Assembly: GCA_022841705.1 (NCBI GenBank)
Contig: JALHQZ010000010.1
Coordinates: 1 to 64,000 of the forward strand
Length of the DNA: 64,000 nt
Direction of reading: 5' to 3'
DNA from: Pirellulales bacterium
Lineage (GTDB): Bacteria > Planctomycetota > Planctomycetia > Pirellulales > Lacipirellulaceae
A program made the translations under genes and the position numbers. The notes beneath the pieces are model-generated. The model saw only the letters and a list, made by a program, of their open reading frames with translations. It searched no databases and was not told the origin of the DNA. This document shows, one piece after another, positions 17,929 to 26,377 of the stretch (position 1 is the stretch's first letter; the number at the start of each line of letters is the position of its first letter).

Positions 17929-17946
17929 TCATTGCAAGGTGAGATT

Positions 17947-19734
17947 ATGGGTACTTGGCAACGACTGCTCGCATTCGGGTTGATTTGGAATGTAGCGTGC
18001 GTTTCGGCTTACGCTCATCCCGGGCATGCAACTGATCAAGAAGAAAGTGGCAGTGTCTCGGGCCGCACTTGGACGGACAAGGCGGGGGCGTTCCACTTAC
18101 ACGGTAGCTTTGTGGCGGTCAAAGCAGGCAAGGTGCAGATTCGCCGCCAAGACGATTCCCTTGTGACCTTGGAAGTAGACCGATTGAGCCCGGACGATCG
18201 GGCGTGGATCGACGCTCGCGCGGCGCGAATCGCTGCTGGGAACCGGCAATTGTTGAAGAGAGAGCCATCAGTGAACGCCGTGCTTGTATCGACCAAGGCG
18301 ACTCCCCCCGCCATTGCTAAAGCCTTCAGCGCCTTCGTGAAGACGAAGGAAATTCAAACGCGCTGGGATGACCGGTTCTTCTACGTGGAATCACGGGGTA
18401 TTCCGGCTCATCCGATGATGGTCGGAATCCGGGCCTGGCAACAACAGGTGCCGATCCCGCAGTCCTATTTCGGCGACAACGCGTGGCGAATTCCCTTGAC
18501 GCCGATCCCGGCTAAGGACCCTCGCACCGCGAATGGGGAGTTCCTTCGGGGAGCGATCGCGCTGGCCGTAAACGGCATCCCGATCTTCAACCCGCTCAAC
18601 AATCGGGGCGATGACGCCTACCTGTTCGGCGAACTTGACGAGTACGGCGGGCATTGCGGTCGAGCCGACGACTACCACTACCATATTGCGCCGGTCCATT
18701 TGCAGAAGATCGTCGGTCCCGAGACGCCGATCGCCTACGCCCTCGACGGCTATCCGATTTTTGGCGTCACCGAGCCCGATGGTTCGCCGGTCAAGGGATT
18801 GGATGAGTTCAACGGACATGAAGATGCTTCCGTCAACTATCACTACCATGCGTCGAAGAAATACCCCTATGTGAACGGGGGATTTCACGGCGAGGTGACG
18901 GAGCGCGACGGCCAAGTCGATCCTCAGCCGCGGGCGAATCCGTTGCGTCCCGCGCTGCCGCCGCTCCGCGGTGCGAAGATCGTCGGATGCGAAGCGACGA
19001 AGCCGAACGGGTATCGGGTGACCTATGAAGTCGGCAACCGACAGGGGAGCGTCGCTTACATGCTGGCGGAAGACGGAAGTGCGCGGTTTGAGTTCGTCGA
19101 GCCTGGCGGTCGCACGACGACGGAAACGTACTCCCCGCGGCGTAGGGGTCCGGGCCGGCCGGAGGGCCCGCCTCCCCGAGACGAAGGAAGGCTCCCTCGC
19201 AATAAAGTTCGACCGCCGCGTGAGGAAGGGGGACTATCTCGCACCAGTCGATCAACTTCGACGATCGCCGAGACACGCCGCGTCCCGACACTGGAGGTAA
19301 GCAGTTCCTCAGTCGACGACCACGGCCGTATTGATGTCGATTGCACATGTGACGGGGCTGGACAAACGCCGGATGTTTCTTGGAAGGGTGCGCCAGCTGG
19401 CGCGCAGTTCTTCGCCCTTAGTCTCTGGCATACAGCGCCCGATCAAGAGAAGTCTTACTGGTTGGTCTACAACATTCCCGGAGACTTAACCTCACTCAGC
19501 AGAGACGCTCGCCAGGTCGGTAAGTGGGGACTCAACGACAAGCGTCGCACCGACTACGACCCGATGTGCTCCAAGGGTCCCGGCGTGAAGACTTATCACC
19601 TCACCGTTTACGCCCTTGCCGATCCAGTAATGCTCGATTCGCGGCAGGCGACCCGAGCAGGGCTCTTGAACGCCATCAAAGACATCACCCTTGCTGAGGG
19701 AACGTTGGATTTCACGTATGAACGCAGTCGGTAG
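17947..19734 (+). CDS. YHYH domain - PEBP fusion with N-terminal SHD1 domain, secreted
   Basis: 595 aa from ATG 17947 (AAGGTGAG four bases upstream). Signal peptide to about residue 28. Residues about 40-95 are SHD1-like (GRTWTDKAGAFHLHGSFVAV, VDRLSPDDRAWI). Residues about 120-370 are a YHYH domain, with GGHCGRADDYHYHIAPVHL and SVNYHYHASKKYPYVNGGFHG supplying many His for metal binding. After a Pro/Arg-rich linker the C-terminal ~150 residues are a phosphatidylethanolamine-binding (Raf kinase inhibitor-like, YbhB-type) domain: DGRIDVDCTCDGAGQTPDVSW, LVYNIPGD, YHLTVYALAD. The fusion in a sulfatase operon is unusual. The function is unknown; His-rich sites suggest copper or another metal. Confidence 0.8.
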   Translation: MGTWQRLLAFGLIWNVACVSAYAHPGHATDQEESGSVSGRTWTDKAGAFHLHGSFVAVKAGKVQIRRQDDSLVTLEVDRLSPDDRAWIDARAARIAAGNRQLLKREPSVNAVLVSTKATPPAIAKAFSAFVKTKEIQTRWDDRFFYVESRGIPAHPMMVGIRAWQQQVPIPQSYFGDNAWRIPLTPIPAKDPRTANGEFLRGAIALAVNGIPIFNPLNNRGDDAYLFGELDEYGGHCGRADDYHYHIAPVHLQKIVGPETPIAYALDGYPIFGVTEPDGSPVKGLDEFNGHEDASVNYHYHASKKYPYVNGGFHGEVTERDGQVDPQPRANPLRPALPPLRGAKIVGCEATKPNGYRVTYEVGNRQGSVAYMLAEDGSARFEFVEPGGRTTTETYSPRRRGPGRPEGPPPRDEGRLPRNKVRPPREEGGLSRTSRSTSTIAETRRVPTLEVSSSSVDDHGRIDVDCTCDGAGQTPDVSWKGAPAGAQFFALSLWHTAPDQEKSYWLVYNIPGDLTSLSRDARQVGKWGLNDKRRTDYDPMCSKGPGVKTYHLTVYALADPVMLDSRQATRAGLLNAIKDITLAEGTLDFTYERSR

Positions 19735-19735
19735 C

Positions 19736-21244
19736 ATGTCCTTGCGAGAGATTATGAGATTCGCCGTTGCAGCCCGCTTGCAGGCGATGCATTGTCGCTT
19801 GGCTTTCCTGCTTTTCGGTGCGATCGGCATCGCCGGTGCGGCATCCGAAGCGGAATCTGCAGCGGCCCCGAGGCCCAACCGTCCGCCGAATGTCATCGTC
19901 ATCTTGATGGACGACATGGGCTGGCGCGACGTGGGATTCATGGGCAACGAGTTCGTCGAGACGCCGCATCTGGATCAGCTGGCCAAGCAAGGACTCGTCT
20001 TCTCTCAGGCGTACGCCAGTGCACCCAATTGCGCGCCGACGCGGGCCTGCCTAATGTCCGGCCAATACACACCCCGCCACGGCATTTATACGGTCGTCGA
20101 TCCGCGGCAGCCGCCCGGCTCGCCGTGGCACAAGCTCATGGCGGCCGACAGCAAAGCAGAGTTGTCGCCAGGAGTGACCACCGTTGCGGAATCGCTGCAA
20201 GCGCGCGGATACTCAACAGGCTTCTTCGGCATGTGGAATCTCGGCCGCGGTCGGCGCGGGCCGATCACGCCTGGCGGGCAGGGCTTTGAGACGGTCGTGT
20301 TTCCGGAGAACCTGGGCTTCGCCAAGGATGCCTATTTCAACCCGCGAGGCGATTACCTCTCCGACTCACTGACGGACGCGGTCCTGGAGTTCATTGATCA
20401 AAATCAAAACTCGCCGTTTTTCGTCTACTTAGCCGACCATGCCGTTCACGCCCCTTACGAACCGAAGCCTGCGCTTCGCGACAGATATGCAGCCAAAGCC
20501 GCCCGCTCACGCGATGAGCGGAATGATCCGTCGCTGGCCGCAAGCGTCGAAGCTGTCGACGAGAACGTTGGCCGCGTCATGAATCACCTGAGGCGGTTGA
20601 ACCTCGCCGACAATACGCTCATCGTGTTCACTTCGGATAACGGCGGCACGCACCAATACACCGCCCCGCTGCGCGGGGGAAAAGGCGAACTCTACGAGGG
20701 CGGGGTGAGAGTGCCGCTCGTTGTTTGGTGGTCGGCCCTCAAGAATCCAGGAAGGGTGTGCGACAGTCCCGTCGCCAGCATCGACCTTTACCCAACGTTG
20801 CTCGAATTCGCAGCAGCGACGCCGCCGAGCAAGCAAACGTTGGACGGTGTCAGTTGGGCGCCTTTGATTGCCGGCGAAGAAGCCTTACCCTCGCGCAGAT
20901 TATTCTGGCATTTCCCGTGCTATGTGGGCCGATCGACTCCAGCGAGCGCCATCCGCGACGGCGACTTCAAGCTAATTCAATTCTTCGAGGACGGCGGACG
21001 GCACGAACTGTACAACCTCGAAACTGACCCGCATGAAGAGAGAAACCTCGCACAGTCAAATCCTGCGAAGGCCGACGCGTTGCAGGCGGCGCTAACATCA
21101 TGGCAGGAAGCAACGGGTGCATTGCTTCCGTCGCAGCCCAACCCCGCCTTCGATCCTGCTGCTGATCGCCCTCGGGGTGGTCAACAGTTCTCGCCGTTTG
21201 ATGCGACGCGACGAAGAGGCCGAAGCAGGGATCGAGTGCAATAA
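19736..21244 (+). CDS. secreted sulfatase
   Basis: 502 aa from ATG 19736; ATGs at 19718 and 19754 are alternatives (the latter has GAGAG close by and starts directly at the export signal MRFAVAARLQAMHCRLAFLL). Complete sulfatase signature: NVIVILMDDMGWRDVGFMGN, APNCAPTRACLMSGQYTPRH with a canonical C-x-P-x-R formylglycine motif, HAVHAPYEPK and TSDNGGTHQY. C-terminal part as in arylsulfatases (LYNLETDPHEERNLA). Last gene of the sulfatase operon, with one base between the upstream stop and the start. Confidence 0.88.
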   Translation: MSLREIMRFAVAARLQAMHCRLAFLLFGAIGIAGAASEAESAAAPRPNRPPNVIVILMDDMGWRDVGFMGNEFVETPHLDQLAKQGLVFSQAYASAPNCAPTRACLMSGQYTPRHGIYTVVDPRQPPGSPWHKLMAADSKAELSPGVTTVAESLQARGYSTGFFGMWNLGRGRRGPITPGGQGFETVVFPENLGFAKDAYFNPRGDYLSDSLTDAVLEFIDQNQNSPFFVYLADHAVHAPYEPKPALRDRYAAKAARSRDERNDPSLAASVEAVDENVGRVMNHLRRLNLADNTLIVFTSDNGGTHQYTAPLRGGKGELYEGGVRVPLVVWWSALKNPGRVCDSPVASIDLYPTLLEFAAATPPSKQTLDGVSWAPLIAGEEALPSRRLFWHFPCYVGRSTPASAIRDGDFKLIQFFEDGGRHELYNLETDPHEERNLAQSNPAKADALQAALTSWQEATGALLPSQPNPAFDPAADRPRGGQQFSPFDATRRRGRSRDRVQ

Positions 21245-21542
21245 TGGCCGCTGGGGGGATGCAACGGAATCCTATGGCGGCAGCGGCCTCGTTTCGCCGC
21301 TAATAGCATAGAGCGTTGGGCGGCAGGTAGGTTCCTCTGGTACGAACCGCTCGGCAAAACGATACAAACAAGCAACACAAATAGGAAATTCCAAAATTAT
21401 TGCCTTAATTGTTGTCATAAATAGGCATTCGCGCGGGTTGATCTCTAGCCCAGCATCACCGCCAGCTAAATCCCTTCGGGAAGCTTTGTTCATCAGAATA
21501 GTTGGGATGATTCCTTTAGATAGCCAGAATCCAGGTCCAAGT

Positions 21543-21770
21543 ATGAATCCAATTCTCGAAGTTGTGCGGGGCTACCTAAATGCTGAAGACGAAGTCATGA
21601 GCATAAGGCTTTGGGGAGAAAACGCCCAAGCGAAATTTGATGTTACTTTGCGGGATGGGCACGTGGAGTGCCACGAAATTGTATTCCCATCCGCAAGAAA
21701 GGTCCGTCAGGCATGGACTGAAATGCTAGCCGTGCAACGAATCAAGTGGCAGGATGACTTTGGCCCTTAG
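21543..21770 (+). CDS. small hypothetical protein
   Basis: 75 aa, MNPILEVVRGYLNAEDEVMS to a tail IKWQDDFGP. Composition (mixed charged and hydrophobic, two predicted strands and a helix) looks like real protein, and the base composition is less GC-rich than its neighbours. An in-frame ATG at 21508 would add 12 residues. No family recognised. The 298 bases before it (21245-21542) hold no other gene. Confidence 0.4.
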   Translation: MNPILEVVRGYLNAEDEVMSIRLWGENAQAKFDVTLRDGHVECHEIVFPSARKVRQAWTEMLAVQRIKWQDDFGP

Positions 21771-22039
21771 TAGTGCCGATTAAAGTCTCAACTCACAGAG
21801 CAAGTGGGCTCGAACGAGACGCCGACGTGAAACTCCGACGAAAGTTAATAACTGCACAATGAGGGCGTGTCCTGGGCGAGAAAGTGGGAGCGGCGGACTT
21901 TCTGCAAACCTGCCGGCCGCACGAGTGAAGGTGCTGGCCGCTTGACCGAGGCTCGCCGCGACCACCAAGCCGACCATGCTGGCGATGGTACGCAAAGCGG
22001 CTCGTCGGGAACGATAGCACACTGGTAGCGCAACTTGGC
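21771..22039. other. no gene recognised
   Basis: A minus-strand frame of 80 codons exists (21780-22022) but has no recognisable product. The stretch lies directly upstream of a gene that has lost its 5' end and is probably a recombination junction. Confidence 0.3.
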
Positions 22040-23373
22040 TTCCACAATCCGCGATGGAAGCTCGGCGTCGGCAACTTGGCGCCGACGGGGCCAGACGTCT
22101 TTCCCGACCCGCAGTCGGCCTTGACGGTCAACAACAGCCTGATCGGCACAGGGGTCGCGCCGACCGCCGGCGGGAACAACGTCGTGACCAACAACCCGCT
22201 GCTGGGCCCGTTGGCCGACAACGGCGGCCCCACTCTGACCCAAGCCCCGCTGCTGGGCAGCCTCGCAGTCGGTGCGGGGGACCCGGCGATCGTCTTCAAC
22301 CCGGCGGAGTTCGACCAACGCGGAGGGCCGTTCTACGTGCGCGTCGTCGGCGGCCGTGTCGACGTCGGCGCGATCGAGTCCGGTCAGCCCGGCCAACTGG
22401 TGGTCGGCACCGCGCTGGACGAACAGGACGGCGCATACGGGCTCGGCGACCTGTCGCTGCGCGAGGCGCTGCAAATCGCCAACGCCCGTCTCGGCGCCGA
22501 CACGATCACCTTCGCCCCGTGGCTGAGCGGTCAGACGATCACGCTCGGCGGGACACAGCTCGAAGTCACCGACGCCGTGACAGTCGACGCGCGGCCGCTC
22601 GCGCATAACGTGACGGTCGACGCCAACCTGCTGTCCCGCGCGCTGCGTGTCGACGACCCCAGCACGGCGACCGAGAGCTTCGCCGTCACGCTCGCGGGGC
22701 TGAACTTCGTGAACGGCCGGACCGCGGGCCCGTCATCGACACCACGCTCCGGCTGTACGGCGTCGACGGGACGACCTCCCTGGCCTTCGACGACGACAGC
22801 GGCGCCGGCGGCGCGTCGCGGATCGTCTGGACCGCTCCCGCCAGCGGGACCTACTTCCTCGAAGTCCGCGACTTTGAGGACAACAGTTCGGGGACCTACA
22901 CGCTCGCCGTAGCCCCGCTCTTGACGGGGGATTACAACCGCGACGGCGCCGTCACGACCGACGCCCAAGACTTCTGGGCCACCAACTTTGGAGCCACCAC
23001 CAGCCTCGGCCTGCAAGCCGACGGCAACAACGACGGCGCAGTCGACGCCGCCGACTACACCATCTGGCGGGATGTGTACATTCCGCCCGCCAGCGCTGCC
23101 ATCGCGACGGCCGCTGTGAGCAACGCCGTGATCAGCTTGCCCTCACCAACCGAAACGCTCGCCAAGCCAACCGCTCCACGGCAGATCGCGAGTTCCCCCG
23201 CGCGCCGCACTGAGTTGTTGCTCGCCGCCCGCCAAGCCGCATTCGCGGAACTCGGCGAAGAAGTCTCCGCAACACGCCCGCGGATGAACAATAGCCGCGC
23301 GAGCATGCTCCGCGGAGAGCGTGCGGTGCTTAATCCGCTCGGTTTCTTGCAAGCCGCAGGCCGCGGTCTGTGA
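22040..23373 (+). pseudogene. beta-helix (CSLREA type) / PPC / dockerin secreted protein, broken
   Basis: The first frame (to about 22730) gives ALTVNNSLIGTG, LADNGGPTLTQAPLLGS and VDVGAIES, the end of a choice-of-anchor Q beta-helix, then LGDLSLREALQIANA, the CSLREA motif that normally begins such a helix. The frame then shifts by one near 22725-22740 and continues as a PPC domain (DTTLRLYGVDGTTSLAFDDD, ASGTYFLEVRDFEDNSSGTY), a dockerin pair (GDYNRDGAVTTDAQDFW, DAADYTIWRD) and a tail without PEP-CTERM. The beta-helix that should follow CSLREA is missing, so there is an internal deletion as well as a frameshift. The 5' start is absent too. Confidence 0.7.
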
Positions 23374-23517
23374 GTCGCACGGCTCACCGGCACGACGACT
23401 TGCTCCTTAATCAATCGCTGTAGCTGCTGGGTGAAGTGGCCCCTAAAACCTGGACGGCGTGTTAAGATCGAAACGCCCCTCATCGGGACATGGCCCGACG
23501 TCAGTTAACCGCTGAAG

Positions 23518-23805
23518 CCCGACGAAGAGATCCTCTGCATCGAATCGCTCGGCGGGATTCTTAAACGCTACGAACGACGCGCTGCTTGAAGTCTGCGTCG
23601 CTTCACCTTCTCGAGGTCGCTCGCCAAGCCGCGAGTGACGGGCACCGCTGCGCTCGTTGGTCGAAACTCGCTTCAGAGCTGGATTGGACGGCGACATCGA
23701 TGGTTAGGCGGCGACAATTGTAAAGGTTTTTCTTGGGTGATTAAGGTTAATTACAGATTGGGATTGCCGAGGTTTCTGGTGACGCGACTTTTTGCACCAC
23801 ACACG
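23518..23805. repeat. ~287-bp tandem direct repeat, copy 1
   Basis: Begins GCCCGACGAAGAGATCCTCT and ends CGACTTTTTGCACCACACAC. Aligned by eye with copy 2 (23811-24096) it shares blocks such as GAATCGCTCGGCGG, GCTACGA.CGACGCGC, CTCGTTGGTCG and GTGACRCGACTTTTTGCACC. Neither strand carries an intact ORF with a start; the best conserved reading is EEILCIESLGGILKRYERRAA split by stops. It lies between two converging genes. Confidence 0.75.
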
Positions 23806-23810
23806 TTGGC

Positions 23811-24096
23811 CCGACGCAGAGATCGTCTGTATTGAATCGCTCGGCGGAATCTTGAATTGCTACGAGCGACGCGCCGCCTACGCTTCGCGCCGATTGACCG
23901 TCTCGACGATTCTCCCCACGCCGCGAGCGGCGGGCGCTGCTGCACTCGTTGGTCGCTTCTCGCTTCAGGGCTGGTGTGGGCGGCGGCATTGGTGGTTGGG
24001 CGGCGGCAATTGAAAAGGGTGTTCTTGGATGGTTCAGGTTGATTTCAGGCTGGGAATGTCGAAGTTCTTGGTGACACGACTTTTTGCACCACACCC
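23811..24096. repeat. ~287-bp tandem direct repeat, copy 2
   Basis: Begins GCCCGACGCAGAGATCGTCT and ends CGACTTTTTGCACCACACCC, about 15 bases before the end of the GH30 gene. Diverged from copy 1 by substitutions and small indels, so the duplication is not recent. The plus-strand reading AEIVCIESLGGILNCYERRAA parallels that of copy 1. Confidence 0.75.
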
Positions 24097-24112
24097 ATCA
24101 CGGCATTATTCA

Positions 24113-26377
24113 TTAATGCGATGGTTGGGATTGAACGACCGTGTGGTCGATCGGTAAGGCCCGTGTCGTGAGTCCGACGATACTCAACAGTCCACCGATT
24201 GCAGTCGGCAAGCCATGCGGTTCGGGGACGCTCAAGGGGAATGAGCTACTTGAAATCAATGCTGACTCGAGACTGTCCCGCCAAATGGTGTAGTCAGCCA
24301 CATCGACGACACCATCGCGGTTGCCATCGGCCAAGAGTTGGATTGCCGAACCAAAATCGTGCAACCACAAGTTATAGTCGGCTTCGTTGACGACTTGATT
24401 CGAGTCATAGTCGCCCGGCAAAGTGATTGCATTGGTAAGCCCGAATAACACGCTATCGATGTGCACCGCACCTGTTTGGTTGCTGGGTTGGTTGAATTGT
24501 AGAACCAGTCGCGCTTCCACCGCTCCGACCGGCACAATGCTCGTAAGTTGCTTTAGGCGCCAAACATCTGTGGTGGTTGTCGCGTCGGCAATGAGGAGTC
24601 GCTCCTCGCCAAGAAAGCTCGCTGAGCCAGCCGCAGCGCCGTGTTGGCTGTAATACTCAAGCTTCATCTCCGCCGAATTGCTCGTGCCAGCGATCGTGTC
24701 GGCCGACCGAATCATTGCATTCAGCGACGCGGTGAGCTCTTGGCCCGGCTGAACGGTAATCCCCTGCGAAACACCGGACACGTTCGGAGTTCCGACAAAC
24801 TGCCCGAACAGCTTCAGCGACTTATCTCCAGCGAGCACCGCCTCGCCTTGCACCGAGACATTGCCGGTTGTGTCGCCGAATCGGGTCCAGGCATCGAGTG
24901 ATCCGCCACCTTGCTGGTACCCTCCGTCGTCGAAGCCGCCGTTGTCGAAGTCTGCCCCCTGCTCATCCCACTGAAATGTGGCGACCGATTTGCCGGGGAT
25001 CTGGAAACTAAAGTTCTTGCCATTGTTAACAACGCGCACTGTCGTCACCGCTGAACTCGGGTTGAGCGCTACCAAGACTTGCGATCCGTCGGGGTTCTTG
25101 TACGCCACGGTGTCAATGCCGCCGGGATAAGTCGTAGCGCCAATACGAACGGCATTGGGTTGCACGGCTTTGGTGACTTGTCCCAATGCGTAAAACTCTT
25201 CGTTAAAGGTTACGTCCCCTGTGGCAGTATTGATGGTGACGACGCCCCGGCAATCAGCGCAACCATTTAAATGTGGACCGTTATTCTGGTCGAGCGCTAG
25301 ATTCCACATCAGGGCCGTTTTCGACCAATTTCTCACACTGCCGTTGAGAATGTTCTGGAAGTACCACACCAAATTATCGCTAAAGTTAGGCGCGTAGTCG
25401 CCGCCAGTGATTTCGGTGAAATAAATGTCCTTGTCGGGGTAAGCGTTGCGCACCGTGGTCTGCGCGCCGACAGAGCCTGCATAAGCATGGAAAGCGGTCC
25501 CCGCGACATAAGGCCGTGCGGCCGGATCGTTGAGCACCGCGAGCGGATAACTGGTGTTGTCCCAGTTGTGATCATAAGCGACGATTTTTGTCCCGATCCC
25601 GTGGGTGGCGAAAAGTGGCCCCAAGTGATTCTTAATGATGTTGGCTTGCTGAGTCGCCGACATCGACATCGTGGGATAGTTGGTCGTGTGCAAGGGTTCA
25701 TTCTGCAGTGTCAAGGTATCGAACGGCAACTCGGCGGCCGCAAACGCTTGCACCGCCTTGGTGAGGTAGAGTGCATAGGATGCTTCCCATTGAGCCTTAA
25801 GCGCCCCTCCTGCGCCAGTCATCGAGCCGTTGGTCTTCATCCAGCCCGGCGCGCTCCAGGGAGACCCCATCAACTTCAGGTCTGGATTGAGGGCTTTCGC
25901 TTGTTGCAGTTGCGGAATGATGTAAGCCTCGTCGTGCGCAATGGAAAACTGCTGCTGAAACTCGTCTGTACCGCCCGCCGGATTGCTGTTGTAACTGTAG
26001 TAGCCCGAGGCGGTGAAGTCGGACGCGCCGAGCGGAACACGCACGTAATTGATGCCGATTCCCGTAGTTGGCGAGAACAGTTGTCGCATCAACTTGTCAC
26101 GCTGGGTGGCGGTAAGTTCGTTCTCGATGAGCCACGCCGAGGAGTCGGTCAGGGCTGCTCCGAAACCCGAGATGGTTTGGAAAGTGGTGGTGGGGACGAC
26201 GCTCACCGGAGTTCCCCCTGAGCCGACGCCCGACTGAAACAAGAGATCCGTTTGTTGCCGCAATAGTTGGCTCTTGTCGCCCGTTGTCACCCACACGTTG
26301 ACTGCTTCTGCGGATCGCAATGCGCCCAGGCTCGCCGCAAGCGCGAGGGATAACTTGATGTAAGTGGTCGTGGTCAT
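24113..26377 (-). CDS. secreted GH30 glycosidase with carbohydrate-binding-like, dockerin and PEP-CTERM parts
   Basis: 754 aa. Signal peptide MTTTTYIKLSLALAASLGAL to about 25. Residues about 40-480 are a GH30 (beta-glucosylceramidase/endo-xylanase type) TIM barrel plus beta side domain: TISGFGAALTDSSAW, TLQNEPL with the acid/base Glu, IYFTEITGG with the nucleophile Glu, GCADCRGVVTIN, and PGKSVATFQWDE at the end of the side domain. A beta-sandwich (about 490-650), a dockerin pair (GDYDSNQVVNEADYNLW, DVADYTIWRD) and a tail SVPEPHGLPTAIGG follow; the tail ends IDHTVVQSQPSH rather than in Arg, so it is an atypical PEP-CTERM. Its ATG overlaps the stop of the upstream FG-GAP gene (26374-26377). Hydrolyses beta-linked glucosides or xylans outside the cell. 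Confidence 0.88.
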   Translation of the reverse strand: MTTTTYIKLSLALAASLGALRSAEAVNVWVTTGDKSQLLRQQTDLLFQSGVGSGGTPVSVVPTTTFQTISGFGAALTDSSAWLIENELTATQRDKLMRQLFSPTTGIGINYVRVPLGASDFTASGYYSYNSNPAGGTDEFQQQFSIAHDEAYIIPQLQQAKALNPDLKLMGSPWSAPGWMKTNGSMTGAGGALKAQWEASYALYLTKAVQAFAAAELPFDTLTLQNEPLHTTNYPTMSMSATQQANIIKNHLGPLFATHGIGTKIVAYDHNWDNTSYPLAVLNDPAARPYVAGTAFHAYAGSVGAQTTVRNAYPDKDIYFTEITGGDYAPNFSDNLVWYFQNILNGSVRNWSKTALMWNLALDQNNGPHLNGCADCRGVVTINTATGDVTFNEEFYALGQVTKAVQPNAVRIGATTYPGGIDTVAYKNPDGSQVLVALNPSSAVTTVRVVNNGKNFSFQIPGKSVATFQWDEQGADFDNGGFDDGGYQQGGGSLDAWTRFGDTTGNVSVQGEAVLAGDKSLKLFGQFVGTPNVSGVSQGITVQPGQELTASLNAMIRSADTIAGTSNSAEMKLEYYSQHGAAAGSASFLGEERLLIADATTTTDVWRLKQLTSIVPVGAVEARLVLQFNQPSNQTGAVHIDSVLFGLTNAITLPGDYDSNQVVNEADYNLWLHDFGSAIQLLADGNRDGVVDVADYTIWRDSLESALISSSSFPLSVPEPHGLPTAIGGLLSIVGLTTRALPIDHTVVQSQPSH

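Noticed and set aside
21845..22606. 253-aa minus-strand frame over the broken beta-helix gene
   Set aside because: The plus strand carries recognisable CSLREA and choice-of-anchor sequence; the minus frame is a shadow.
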